Notes: generated by a model from the sequence alone, not told the origin. Shown: positions 1 through 9,463, numbered from the stretch's first letter. The stretch is DNA of 60,585 nt from Clostridium disporicum (GCF_001405015.1 NZ_CYZX01000022.1:1-60585); one strand, 5' to 3'. Numbers and translations: made by a program.

Positions 1-6
1 TTATAA

Positions 7-12
7 CCTCCT
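7..12 (-). promoter_or_regulatory. Possible ribosome-binding site of a leftward gene outside the window
   Basis: Read on the minus strand this is AGGAGG followed by six bases to the window edge, the right spacing for a start codon just outside. A TTGACA-like hexamer lies slightly upstream on the same strand. The gene itself cannot be seen. Confidence 0.3.
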
Positions 13-80
13 ATTTGTCGTGTCAAAAAACTTGTTCATTTAGAAATAATTTCATATAAATATATGAATAAAAAATAAAA

Positions 81-133
81 AGACCGTCTACTGAAATGAT
101 TTTAAAAATCATTTCAGAGACAGCCCCTTTTTT
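81..133. terminator. Bidirectional hairpin terminator
   Basis: Two perfect 13-base arms (91-103 and 105-117) flank a single A. The stem is extended imperfectly by AGACCGTCT on the left and AGACAGCCCC on the right. A run of six T follows on the plus strand and a T-rich stretch on the minus strand. It could end transcripts from either side; no gene adjacent on the left is visible in the window. Confidence 0.6.
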
Positions 134-1047
134 GGCATAAAAATCGGAATAAATTAATTATGTAGTTATTTTAGGAAGTTTAGTTATAAAGGAATCTATA
201 ATGTTTTCTGATGTGATAAAGTGATGTGGAAATAAGTTTAAAATTTAAATTATGGATTACACTATTAGAGTTATTTGGAAAATAGATGGGTATAGGAACA
301 ATTAAATAATAATGAAAAGTAAGATGATATATTTAAAAAATAAAAATGCTAAACTGAAAATAATTATCATAAATAAAAGTAAAAGGGATTTTAATTTAAG
401 AAATAGTAATAATTGAGGAGTTATATAGATAAATATAAATAGGAAAATATAATCGAAGTAAACTATTATAAAATACTCTAGGGTTAAGTAGCGTGTTTAG
501 TTAGCAGCAAAAAAGTAGTAGGTGTTGTATGAATTTTGTATAATTTCTACGAGAGTTAATATCACATGTTAAGATGGGATTGTAAAAATAATATAATATT
601 AAAGATGGATATGAAATTTTTTGAGAACATGTATGTTATGTAATAGCTGCTTTAGAAACTAGTATTTATGGATCTTGTAGAGTATCAATATACCACAAGG
701 GTAGAAATGCTATATTGATTCAAAATAGGATAAAAGTTATAAAAAAATGAAATGTTAAATTTACTGAGTAAGATTTATTAAAGGTGGTTTTGAAATACAG
801 TAAAGTAAATTTAATCTATAAAATTTAATAGGATAATTTTGAAAACATTAGGTTAACTAGTGTTTTTTTTAGTAAAACTTTTGTTGAAAAAGTCAAATAA
901 GCAATGTTTTAAAGGAATATTTTACAATATAATTATAATTTAATTAATTAAAAATAATCCAATAAAAGAAAATATAGAAAAAATGATGAAAAAAATGTAT
1001 AAATTTGTTACAATGTTATAAAAGAATTCTTTTAGGTTAGGTGACAT
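134..1047. other. Long non-coding stretch, no gene recognised
   Basis: About 900 bases of very AT-rich sequence with stop codons in all frames. The longest quiet frame (about 620-750, plus) encodes some 40 residues without a start codon or ribosome-binding site and resembles nothing I know. It may be a decayed gene or a long leader of the propeller kinase. No tRNA, riboswitch core or repeat was found. Confidence 0.5.
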
Positions 1048-4000
1048 ATGAAAAAAAGCATAAGAAATATTTTAGTATTAATATTTTTATTTATCTGTAT
1101 TTGGAGTGAAAATGTATATTCAGCAAGTAAAATAGGTAATATAAATTTTCAAAGTATAAGTATAGATGATGGATTATCTCAATCTTTAGCGGAGTATATA
1201 TATCAAGATAGCTTTGGATATATATGGATAGGTACTAATGATGGATTAAATCGATATAATGGAAATGAGTTTAAGGTATATAAAAATATTAAAAATGATG
1301 ATAATAGTATCAGTAATAATATGATTAGTTCATTAGTTGAAGACAATAATAAAAATTTATGGATAGGAACAGATGGTGGCTTAAATAAAATGAACTTATA
1401 TACTGGTGAAATAACTAGATATTTAGTTTCGGAAGAAGACAAGCTATATTCTAATACTGTTGTAGATGAACTTTTATTTGATACCAAAGGAAGACTATGG
1501 GTATGTACTATTAATGGTCTTAATTTATATGATAGTGAAAATGATACTTTTATTAAAGTAGCAGAAGAGTACTTAGAGAATAAAGGTATTCAAGATATTG
1601 CAGAAGATGGTGAAGGGAATATCTGGGTATCTACAAGAGATGGTCTATTTAAATATAATCATGAAAAAAATGTTGTAGAATCTTTCTATCATGATGTTAA
1701 TGATAAAAATACAATTAGCGAAAACAATATTTTTTCTCTTTACTATAACGATAGTAAGTTATGGATTGGTACTAAAACTGGTGGATTAAATATAATGAAC
1801 CTAAAAGATTATAGCATAAAAAGATATGCACATGATCCTAGTAATCCCAATTCTATACCGAGCAATCTTATTAGAGACATACTTAAAGATAAAGATGGTA
1901 ATATGTGGCTAGCAACTGATCAAGGATTGGCTCATTTTGATGAGAAAAATGAGACTTTTTATACATATACAAGTAATACAGATAAGCATAGTATATGTGA
2001 TAACAATATCATTAATTTATATCAAGATAGATTAGGGGTAATATGGATTGGAACCTTTAGTGGAATAAGTAAGTTTTTCCCTAATAATGACTTTGAGGTA
2101 TATAGAAATGACCCTTCAGATGATAATTCTTTAAGCAGCAGTAGTGTTTGTGGGATATATGAGGATGATGAAGGTAATGTTTGGATTGGAACTTTTAATG
2201 CTGGTATAAATAAGGTTAGTGGAGATAAAGTAACTAGATATTATAATGACTTAAATGATGTAAATTCATTAAGTAGTAATAGAGTAAAAGATATAACTGG
2301 AATAGAAAATGAAATATGGATAGCTACAGACAATGGTTTAAATAAGTATGATAAAGATACTGAAAAGTTTACTGTATATAAAAAAACAGATGATGAAAAT
2401 AGTGTAGTTAATAGTGAAATAAGAGTTTTATATATTGATAGAGATGGACTTTTGTGGATAGGAACTAGAGGGGGAATATCTACATTTGATAGGGAAGAGA
2501 ACTTTACATCTTATAATGAAGTTTTAGAGAAAAATGGGATATATGAAAAAACAATTAGTGCTATTTACGAAGATAGTGAAGGAATAATGTGGTTTGGCCT
2601 TGGTAATGATGGCGGACTTGTAAGTTATAATAGAGAAACAGGAGAGGTAAAAAATTACTTAAATGATGAAAATAATGAGAACTCTTTAAGCTTCAATAAT
2701 GTTAGATCTATATCTGAAGATGGTTATGGGAATATATGGATAGGAACTCAAGACGGATTAAATAAGCTAAATAAAAAAACAGAGAAGTTTACAGTATATT
2801 CATTTAATGATGGATTATCAAATAATTTTATTTATGGTGTAATTGTAGATGATTATGATAATATTTGGGCAACTACTAATTATGGATTATCTATGTATGA
2901 TCAAAATGAAGAAAAATTTGTAAGATATTACGAGGCTGATGGACTTGCTACGAATGAGTTTAATGGATTTTCTTATCATAAGAATAAAGATGGGCAAATT
3001 TATGTAGGTGGGGTAAATGGAGTAACAAAATTTAACCCTAGAGAACTTCAGCTTAAAATGGAGACTAGCAATGTAATAATAGATAGTATAAAGACAATTG
3101 GGGGACTAGAAGTAGATTTACGACATAAGGTTGTATTAGAGTATGATTCTAGGGAATTATATATAAAGTTTTTTATTCCAGAGTATAAAAATATGAATCA
3201 AATGCAGTATGCATATAAGTTAGAAGGTATGGATAGTGAGTGGACTTTTTCAGGAACTGAAAACTATGCAAGATATGCAAGTATACCACCTGGAAAATAT
3301 AAAATGCTTATAGCAGGGAGAAATTATAATGGAGTTTGGTCGGATATATCAAGTGTAGAGATAAAGGTTAAAAATTCTATTTTTAAAACGCCTATTGCAT
3401 ATATTATATACATACTTATAGTATTAGCAGTAATATATTTCTTTTATAATCAAGTTAAGATTTTAGATTCATTAGTAACTCAAAGGACTCAAGAGTTAAA
3501 TAATAAGCTACATGAAAATAAAAAACTTTACAAAAGACTTATAGAAGCAGAGCAATATAAGAATAATTACTTTGTAAACTTATCTCATGAACTTAGAACA
3601 CCATTAAATGTAATTTTATCTATGGAACAGCTGATAAGATCATTAGTTAAGTCAGGAAAGAAAATAGATAACGATAAGATGGAAGATTATATGAATACCT
3701 TAGGTGGAAATTCAAAGAGGCTTTTAAATCTTATAAATAATATTATAGATACCTCTAAAATAGATTCTGGTGCATATAAATTAAATAAAGAAGAAGTAGA
3801 TATAGTATGTCTTGTAGAAGATACAGCACTATCTATGGTCGAACTTGCAAGGTCAAAAAATATTGATTTAATAGTTGATCCAGAAGTAGAAGAATTATCT
3901 ATAAGTTGTGACAGGTTAGATATAGAGAGATGTATAGTTAACTTAATTGGCAATGCTATAAAATTTACAGAATCAGAAGGAAGTATTATCGTTACTGTTA

Positions 4001-4245
4001 GTGAATTAGATGATAAAGTTAAAATAACTGTTAAAGATACAGGTGTTGGAATTGATGAGAAATACCATAATAGTATCTTTGATAGATTTGGACAAGTTTA
4101 TGATGTTTCTTCTGAAGAGTTTGGTGGAAGTGGATTAGGATTAACACTAACTAAAAATTTAATTAATCTTCATGGTGGAGAAATTAGTGTAGTTAGTAAA
4201 GTTGGAGAAGGAAGCGAATTTATTATAATATTACCTATTAAATAA
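1048..4245 (+). CDS. Beta-propeller sensor histidine kinase (ligand-binding two-component sensor)
   Basis: A membrane sensor kinase of 1065 residues. A signal peptide (1-25) is followed by about 14 repeats of the two-component-regulator propeller type (pattern D-x-x-G-x-x-W-I-G-T-x-x-G-L) up to about residue 690, enough for two seven-bladed propellers, then a Y_Y_Y-like domain (about 710-775), one membrane segment (783-803), a HisKA domain with phospho-acceptor His847 in SHELRTP, and an ATPase domain with DTGVGID and GSGLGL. In Bacteroidetes such sensors read extracellular glycans and often carry receiver and AraC domains; here both are absent. No response regulator gene is adjacent, so its partner is elsewhere. 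The ligand is unknown. The start follows a weak AGGTTAGGTG site. Confidence 0.9.
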   Translation: MKKSIRNILVLIFLFICIWSENVYSASKIGNINFQSISIDDGLSQSLAEYIYQDSFGYIWIGTNDGLNRYNGNEFKVYKNIKNDDNSISNNMISSLVEDNNKNLWIGTDGGLNKMNLYTGEITRYLVSEEDKLYSNTVVDELLFDTKGRLWVCTINGLNLYDSENDTFIKVAEEYLENKGIQDIAEDGEGNIWVSTRDGLFKYNHEKNVVESFYHDVNDKNTISENNIFSLYYNDSKLWIGTKTGGLNIMNLKDYSIKRYAHDPSNPNSIPSNLIRDILKDKDGNMWLATDQGLAHFDEKNETFYTYTSNTDKHSICDNNIINLYQDRLGVIWIGTFSGISKFFPNNDFEVYRNDPSDDNSLSSSSVCGIYEDDEGNVWIGTFNAGINKVSGDKVTRYYNDLNDVNSLSSNRVKDITGIENEIWIATDNGLNKYDKDTEKFTVYKKTDDENSVVNSEIRVLYIDRDGLLWIGTRGGISTFDREENFTSYNEVLEKNGIYEKTISAIYEDSEGIMWFGLGNDGGLVSYNRETGEVKNYLNDENNENSLSFNNVRSISEDGYGNIWIGTQDGLNKLNKKTEKFTVYSFNDGLSNNFIYGVIVDDYDNIWATTNYGLSMYDQNEEKFVRYYEADGLATNEFNGFSYHKNKDGQIYVGGVNGVTKFNPRELQLKMETSNVIIDSIKTIGGLEVDLRHKVVLEYDSRELYIKFFIPEYKNMNQMQYAYKLEGMDSEWTFSGTENYARYASIPPGKYKMLIAGRNYNGVWSDISSVEIKVKNSIFKTPIAYIIYILIVLAVIYFFYNQVKILDSLVTQRTQELNNKLHENKKLYKRLIEAEQYKNNYFVNLSHELRTPLNVILSMEQLIRSLVKSGKKIDNDKMEDYMNTLGGNSKRLLNLINNIIDTSKIDSGAYKLNKEEVDIVCLVEDTALSMVELARSKNIDLIVDPEVEELSISCDRLDIERCIVNLIGNAIKFTESEGSIIVTVSELDDKVKITVKDTGVGIDEKYHNSIFDRFGQVYDVSSEEFGGSGLGLTLTKNLINLHGGEISVVSKVGEGSEFIIILPIK

Positions 4246-4274
4246 TATTTCTAGTAAAATATATTATTGATAAA

Positions 4275-4308
4275 AGAGGGCAGAGTAAATATAATCTGCT
4301 CTCTTTAT
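4275..4308 (+). terminator. Terminator of the propeller kinase gene
   Basis: Arms AGAGGGCAG and CTGCTCTCT pair with one G-U, closing a short AT-rich loop, followed by TTTATTAT. Confidence 0.7.
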
Positions 4309-4464
4309 TATATATGTTAATAATTATATATACATTGAGCATACTAAATATAAGCGTTTTGTAATTTAAGAATTTTTAAATAGGTATTGTAAAAAATAAG
4401 ATAATGATATATTATATACAATATAAAGTTCATATTAAATACACATTAAGAGGGAGGACGTAAT

Positions 4465-5103
4465 ATGAGTTTATTTTTAGGAAAGATACACTATTGGTTA
4501 TTTAATAAAATACAATGGTTTGAAATTTTAGAAGAAGATATTATAAAAGTTGCAAAGGACGAAGGAATATATACAGAGGAAATAAATGATAAAATAAATA
4601 AAAAGTACGGAGAAAAGTTACATAATAAGCCTTTGGAAGATATGATTGATACTGGAAATATTCATGGATGGTTACAATCTAAAATCAATTCTGCTGAAGG
4701 AAGAATGGCTGCATGGACATCAATAATAATAAACAATAGTAAAAATGGTATAAATAAGATAGAAAAAGTATATATAGATCAAGGAATAAAAGCTGCAAAA
4801 GAGATTAAGGAATCTGGAAAATCTTATAAAAATGCTGAAGAGATATATAATTTAATGAATGATTATGTATTAGATGGTATGCCTTGTGACAGAGTAAATG
4901 TTATAGAGGAATCTTCAGAAGAATTAGTTAAGTGGACGAAGAGAATTTGTGTGCATAAAGATATATGGGATGCAGAAAATATTGATGTTAAGTATTTCTA
5001 TGATTTTAGAGGTCTTTGGATTAAAGCTTTTGTAAGTGAATTAAATAGAGATTTTGAATATTTAGAAGTAGATAATGATACAAGAGTTATAAGAAAAATA
5101 TAG
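4465..5103 (+). CDS. Uncharacterised protein paired with a DUF1858 protein
   Basis: A 212-residue soluble-looking protein I do not recognise. It has a strong GGGAGG ribosome-binding site. The second half is acidic and has two cysteines and a histidine (in GMPCDRV and RICVHKD) that could bind a metal or take part in redox chemistry. No signal peptide or clear membrane segment is seen. It lies 16 bases before a DUF1858 gene and shares its terminator, so the two are probably co-transcribed and may act together. Function unknown; a metal- or thiol-dependent role is only a guess from the neighbour and the Cys/His residues. Confidence 0.75.
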   Translation: MSLFLGKIHYWLFNKIQWFEILEEDIIKVAKDEGIYTEEINDKINKKYGEKLHNKPLEDMIDTGNIHGWLQSKINSAEGRMAAWTSIIINNSKNGINKIEKVYIDQGIKAAKEIKESGKSYKNAEEIYNLMNDYVLDGMPCDRVNVIEESSEELVKWTKRICVHKDIWDAENIDVKYFYDFRGLWIKAFVSELNRDFEYLEVDNDTRVIRKI

Positions 5104-5119
5104 ATGGAGGAGTAATTAA

Positions 5120-5302
5120 ATGATAAAAAAAGTAGATATAATTGCAGATGTATTAAAGAAGAATAAAAATGCAGAAGAAATCTTAAGAAGTTTTGGAATG
5201 GGATGCTTAGGATGTCCATCAGCTACTATGGAAAGTTTAGAAGATGCTTGTGAGATTCATGGGATAGATATAGATGAAGTACTAAAAAAATTAAATGAAT
5301 AA
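5120..5302 (+). CDS. DUF1858 domain protein
   Basis: A 60-residue protein that is entirely a DUF1858 domain: helical, with the characteristic CxxC (Cys29 and Cys32 in GMGCLGC) followed by PSATMESL and an acidic helix. The family resembles the N-terminal domain of ScdA/RIC iron-sulfur repair proteins and often accompanies hybrid-cluster or redox proteins; a role in handling a metal or redox group is inferred. A GGAGG site precedes the ATG. It follows the unknown 212-residue gene at 16 bases and ends at a good terminator. Confidence 0.85.
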   Translation: MIKKVDIIADVLKKNKNAEEILRSFGMGCLGCPSATMESLEDACEIHGIDIDEVLKKLNE

Positions 5303-5312
5303 TAAGTAGTAG

Positions 5313-5345
5313 AAATCACCTTGAAATATAGGTGATTTTTTATTT
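5313..5345 (+). terminator. Terminator after the DUF1858 gene
   Basis: AAATCACC and GGTGATTT form an 8-base stem with a 10-base loop, followed by a T run. Confidence 0.8.
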
Positions 5346-5435
5346 GTAACAAATTTATAGAAAACCTTAGAATTTCGATAGAAGAGTTAAGAATTTTGTA
5401 TGGAGTTAAAATGTGGTAAAAATTATAATTATAAC

Positions 5436-5449
5436 TGTAAACGTTATTA
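5436..5449 (+). promoter_or_regulatory. Candidate LacI-family operator / cre site before mglB
   Basis: TGTAAACGTTATTA fits the CcpA cre pattern TGNAAACGNWNNCA at all but one fixed position and has the central CG typical of LacI-family operators. It lies 43-56 bases before the mglB start. Either CcpA or the LacI-type regulator at 18648 could use it; not proven. Confidence 0.4.
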
Positions 5450-5491
5450 AACAATGAATAAAATTAAAGGTAAGTATGGAGGGGAAACTTT

Positions 5492-6571
5492 ATGAAAAAG
5501 GTAAAAAAATTAGTTGCACTTGCAGTTGCAACATTAATGATGACTGCATCATTAGTAGCTTGTGGATCAAGCTCAACTTCAGAAAGTACTGGAGGTAATG
5601 ATACTGAAACATCTACAGAAGCAAATGCTGATGATACTAAAAGTGATGTAATAAAAGTAGGAGTATGTTTATACAAATTTGATGATACTTATATATCAAC
5701 AGTTAGACAAAGTTTAGAAGCTATACAAAAAGAAAATTCAGATAAAGTTGAATTTGAATTCTTTGATGGAAAAGGTGACCAAGCTACTCAAAATGATGCT
5801 ATTGATACAATAATATCTAAAGGTTTTGATTTATTACTAGTTAACTTAGTTGATACAGGAGCAGGACAAACTGTTATCAATAAAATTAAAGATGCTGGAG
5901 TTCCAGTAGTTTTATTCAATAGAGAACCAGCTGCAGATGCTATAAAATCTTATGAAAATGCTATTTTCGTAGGAACTAACGCTCAAGAAGCTGGAGTTAT
6001 GCAAGGTAAAATATTAACTGATTTATGGAATTCTGAAAAAGACACATTAGATAAAAATGGAGATGGAAAAATCCAATATGTTATGTTACAAGGTGAACCT
6101 GATAACCCAGAAGCAGTTGCAAGAACAAAATATTCTGTATCTACTTTAAATGATAACGGAATTGAAACAGAAGAAATAGCTCAGCAAATTTGTAACTGGC
6201 AAAATGATTTAGCTCAAACTGCTATGGAATCTTGGCTTTCTAAAGATGGTGACAAGATAGAAGCTGTTATAGCTAATAATGATGGTATGGCACTTGGTGC
6301 AATTGCTGCATTACAAGCTGAAGGCTTAAATAAAGGTGATGGAGAATATATACCAGTTATAGGTGTTGATGCAACAGAAGCTGCAAAAGACTATATAGCT
6401 AAAGGTTATATGCAAGGTTCAGTTCTTCAAGATGCTCCTGCAATGGCTGAAGCTCTTTATACTATAGGAATGAACTTAGCTAATGGTAAAACTCCTACTG
6501 AAGGTACTTCTTATACTATAGATGATACTGGAGTAGCTGTAAGAATACCATATCAACCATATACAAAATAA
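5492..6571 (+). CDS. mglB: Galactose/methyl-galactoside ABC transporter, substrate-binding lipoprotein MglB
   Basis: A 359-residue extracellular sugar-binding lipoprotein that delivers galactose or glucose to MglAC. A signal peptide ends in the lipobox LVAC (Cys24), followed by a Ser/Thr/Asp-rich linker and a periplasmic-binding-protein fold of the ribose/galactose type. The calcium-binding loop DKNGDGKIQY, a hallmark of galactose-binding proteins, is present, as is NREP in the ligand region. First gene of mglBA-C, with a GGAGGGG ribosome-binding site and an operator-like site upstream. A closely related second copy lies at 14024. Confidence 0.93.
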   Translation: MKKVKKLVALAVATLMMTASLVACGSSSTSESTGGNDTETSTEANADDTKSDVIKVGVCLYKFDDTYISTVRQSLEAIQKENSDKVEFEFFDGKGDQATQNDAIDTIISKGFDLLLVNLVDTGAGQTVINKIKDAGVPVVLFNREPAADAIKSYENAIFVGTNAQEAGVMQGKILTDLWNSEKDTLDKNGDGKIQYVMLQGEPDNPEAVARTKYSVSTLNDNGIETEEIAQQICNWQNDLAQTAMESWLSKDGDKIEAVIANNDGMALGAIAALQAEGLNKGDGEYIPVIGVDATEAAKDYIAKGYMQGSVLQDAPAMAEALYTIGMNLANGKTPTEGTSYTIDDTGVAVRIPYQPYTK

Positions 6572-6591
6572 TTTAGAATAATTAATAAAAT

Positions 6592-6619
6592 TTGGAGGTG
6601 TTTAAAAAAGCACCTCCAA
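6592..6619 (+). other. Intra-operon hairpin between mglB and mglA
   Basis: TTGGAGGTG and CACCTCCAA are perfect 9-base arms around a 10-base loop, with no T run after them. Such hairpins after the binding-protein gene usually protect the mRNA 3' end and let the binding protein be made in excess over the ATPase and permease. That role is inferred. Confidence 0.6.
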
Positions 6620-6699
6620 CAAATATGCATAAAAAATACATTTATAATACAATTAAATTTAATTTCGATAAATAGTAAGAAAAGTGGTGAGATATTTTT

Positions 6700-8196
6700 A
6701 TGGCAGAATCTAAATACATTTTAGAGATGATAGATATAAATAAGAGTTTCCCAGGAGTTAAAGCTTTAGATAATGCAAATTTAAAGGTTAAAGAAGGAAG
6801 CGTACATGCGCTTATGGGAGAGAATGGTGCAGGTAAATCAACATTGATGAAATGTCTTTTTGGGATATATATAGAGGATAGTGGTGAAATCTATGTAGAT
6901 GGTAAAAAGGTTAAATTCTCAAATCCAAAGCAAGCTATGGATAATGGAGTTGCAATGGTTCATCAAGAATTAAATCAAGTTTTACAAAGAGATGTAATGG
7001 ATAATATATGGCTTGGAAGATATCCAGGTGGTAAAGGTATTGTGGATTCGAAGAAAATGTTTGAAGAGACTGAAAAAGTCTTTAAAGAACTAGAAATAGA
7101 TGTTAATCCTAAGACAAAGATGGCAAAGCTATCTGTTTCACAAAGACAAATGGTTGAAATTGCAAAAGCAGTTTCTTACAATGCAAAGATATTAGTTTTA
7201 GATGAACCTACTTCATCTTTAACTCAAGAAGAGGTAACTCATTTATTTAAGATAATTAATAAGCTTAGAGATAGAGGTTGTGGAATTATTTACATATCTC
7301 ATAAGATGGAAGAAATACTTGAGATTTCTGACGATGTTACAATTATGAGAGATGGTAAATGGATAGCTACAGAAGAAGCTAAAGATCTTACAACTGATAA
7401 AATTATTAAACTTATGGTTGGACGTGATTTAACTAATAGATTCCCACCTAAAACTAATAAACCAAGTGATGTAATTTTAGAGGTTAAGAATTTAACTGGT
7501 AAATATGAGCCAGCAGTTAAAGATATATCATTTGAACTTAAAAAGGGAGAGATATTAGGTATTGCAGGGCTTGTTGGGTCAAGAAGAACAGAGCTATTAG
7601 AAACTATTTTTGGTATTCGTCATCATAGTTCTGGTGAACTTATATTGCATGGAAAAAAGGTTGAAAATAAAGACTCAAGAGTTGCAATTAACAACGGATT
7701 TGCTCTTTTGACAGAAGAAAGAAGAGCAACTGGTATATTTGGAGGATTAGATATTAAATTTAACACTATAATTGCTAGCATAGATAATTATAGTAAAGGT
7801 ATGTTAAATGAAAAGAAAATGGTAGAAGATACTAAATGGGTAATAGATTCTATGAAAGTAAAGACTCCAAGTCAAAAGACACCTATAAAATCACTTTCTG
7901 GAGGTAATCAACAAAAAGTTATTATAGGAAGATGGCTTTTAACTAACCCAGAGGTACTTTTGCTAGACGAGCCAACAAGAGGAATAGATGTTGGAGCAAA
8001 ATATGAAATATATCAATTAATAATAGATTTAGCTAATAAGGGTAAAGGCGTTATTGTTGTATCTTCAGAGATGCCTGAGTTACTTGGAATTTGCGACAGA
8101 ATTCTTGTAATGTCAAATGGTAGAATTGCTGGAGCAGGAACTCCTGATGAATTATCACAAGAAGCTATTATGGAATCAGCAGCAAAATATATTTAG
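6700..8196 (+). CDS. mglA: Galactose/methyl-galactoside ABC transporter, ATP-binding protein MglA
   Basis: A 498-residue tandem ATPase powering sugar uptake with MglC. The first nucleotide-binding domain has Walker A GENGAGKST, signature LSVSQRQ and Walker B ILVLDEPTS; the second has the altered Walker A GLVGSRRTEL normal for the RbsA/MglA/XylG family, with signature LSGGNQQK and LLLDEPTRG. Length is normal for the family. It sits 128 bases after mglB and 16 bases before mglC. Confidence 0.95.
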   Translation: MAESKYILEMIDINKSFPGVKALDNANLKVKEGSVHALMGENGAGKSTLMKCLFGIYIEDSGEIYVDGKKVKFSNPKQAMDNGVAMVHQELNQVLQRDVMDNIWLGRYPGGKGIVDSKKMFEETEKVFKELEIDVNPKTKMAKLSVSQRQMVEIAKAVSYNAKILVLDEPTSSLTQEEVTHLFKIINKLRDRGCGIIYISHKMEEILEISDDVTIMRDGKWIATEEAKDLTTDKIIKLMVGRDLTNRFPPKTNKPSDVILEVKNLTGKYEPAVKDISFELKKGEILGIAGLVGSRRTELLETIFGIRHHSSGELILHGKKVENKDSRVAINNGFALLTEERRATGIFGGLDIKFNTIIASIDNYSKGMLNEKKMVEDTKWVIDSMKVKTPSQKTPIKSLSGGNQQKVIIGRWLLTNPEVLLLDEPTRGIDVGAKYEIYQLIIDLANKGKGVIVVSSEMPELLGICDRILVMSNGRIAGAGTPDELSQEAIMESAAKYI

Positions 8197-8212
8197 AATT
8201 GAGGTGCAACTT

Positions 8213-9247
8213 ATGGAAAAGATTAAAGAACAAAATAAAACAAAAAAACTGAATTTAGAGGATTTCTTATTAAATTATGCATTATATATAGTTTTATTTA
8301 TTATGATAGTAGTGTTTATTATTAAGGAGCCTACATTCCTTTCTATTAATAACTTTACAAAAATATTAAGCCAAGCATCTACAAGAGGTATACTTGCTCT
8401 TGGTGTTGCAGGACTTATAGTATTACAAGGAACTGACCTTTCAGCAGGGCGTATTTTAGGATTAACAGCGATAGTGTCAGCTTCATTACTGCAATCAACT
8501 AGTTATGCTTCAAGAATGTATCCTAATCTTCCAATGCTACCACTTATACTACCTTTAATAGCAGCAGTAATAATTGGAGGAATATTTGGAGCAATAAATG
8601 GTTTTGGGGTTGCTAAGCTTAAAGTACATGCATTTATTATAACTTTAGGTACTCAGCTTATTGCATACGGAATATCTTGTCTATATATAGATAGACCACC
8701 TCTAGGGGCTCAACCTATTGCAAACTTAGATGAAAGATATACTGAGTTAGTAAATGGATATTTTAAAATTGGAACAATAAAATTACCATACTTAATATTC
8801 TATTTAGCAATTGCAGCAATTGTAATGTGGTTTATATGGAATAAGACAAAACTTGGTAAGAATATGTTTGCTATTGGTGGTAATCCAGAAGCTGCAGCTG
8901 TATCAGGAGTAAATATAGTAAAAAATATAATGTTTATATTTATAATTTCAGGAGTGCTTTATGGAATAGCAGGATTCTTAGAAGCAGCAAGAGCAGGTTC
9001 AACATCTACTATGACAGGATTTAACTATGAGCTTGATGCAATCTCTGCTTGTGTTGTTGGGGGAGTATCTTTCTCAGGTGGTGTTGGTACAATTCCAGGA
9101 GTATTAATAGGTGCAATTTTACTTCAAGTAATTAACTACGGTTTAAACTTCGTAGGAGTTAATGCTTATTGGCAATACATTATAAGAGGGTTAATAATAA
9201 TTATAGCGGTATCACTTGACGTAAGAAAATACTTAGCTAAGAAATAA
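8213..9247 (+). CDS. mglC: Galactose/methyl-galactoside ABC transporter, permease MglC
   Basis: A 344-residue multi-pass membrane permease of the RbsC/MglC family. Hydrophobic segments run through the whole chain, and the motifs GTDLSAGR and GNPEAAAVSG are typical of sugar permeases of this class. The ATG at 8213 is chosen because GAGGTG lies six bases before it and it follows the mglA stop; the same frame extends upstream to 8117 inside mglA, but that extension lacks a ribosome-binding site. It is the transmembrane channel partner of MglA. Confidence 0.93.
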   Translation: MEKIKEQNKTKKLNLEDFLLNYALYIVLFIMIVVFIIKEPTFLSINNFTKILSQASTRGILALGVAGLIVLQGTDLSAGRILGLTAIVSASLLQSTSYASRMYPNLPMLPLILPLIAAVIIGGIFGAINGFGVAKLKVHAFIITLGTQLIAYGISCLYIDRPPLGAQPIANLDERYTELVNGYFKIGTIKLPYLIFYLAIAAIVMWFIWNKTKLGKNMFAIGGNPEAAAVSGVNIVKNIMFIFIISGVLYGIAGFLEAARAGSTSTMTGFNYELDAISACVVGGVSFSGGVGTIPGVLIGAILLQVINYGLNFVGVNAYWQYIIRGLIIIIAVSLDVRKYLAKK

Positions 9248-9295
9248 TTAAATATAAGTTCAAGTATAAAACCCAAAATTAAGGAGGCAAGCTAA

Positions 9296-9451
9296 ATGGA
9301 GATAGAAGAAAAAAAGAAAAACGAAGAAAATAAAACGGTTAGAGATACTATATATGGAAGAATAGATGTATCTGTTAAGACAATGGATAAAGTAATAATA
9401 GGACTTATGATAGTTCTTGCTTCTTCTATAATTTTAGGCGTTATAATGTAA
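9296..9451 (+). CDS. Small single-pass membrane protein at the end of the mgl operon
   Basis: A 51-residue protein with a near-ideal AAGGAGG site. The first 15 residues are highly charged (Glu/Lys rich), the middle reads YGRIDVSVKTMDKV, and residues 33-50 form one hydrophobic helix ending at the C-terminus. It lies 48 bases after mglC and immediately before the operon terminator, so it is co-transcribed with the transporter. I know no function for it. A small accessory or regulatory subunit of MglAC is a reasonable inference, given many bacterial transporters have such partners. Confidence 0.75.
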   Translation: MEIEEKKKNEENKTVRDTIYGRIDVSVKTMDKVIIGLMIVLASSIILGVIM

Positions 9452-9463
9452 ATAATAAAAATT

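Noticed and set aside
620..750. A quiet frame of about 40 codons
   Set aside because: There is no start codon, ribosome-binding site or recognisable similarity.
8117..8212. Long upstream start for mglC
   Set aside because: It overlaps mglA and lacks a ribosome-binding site; ATG 8213 has a perfect one.
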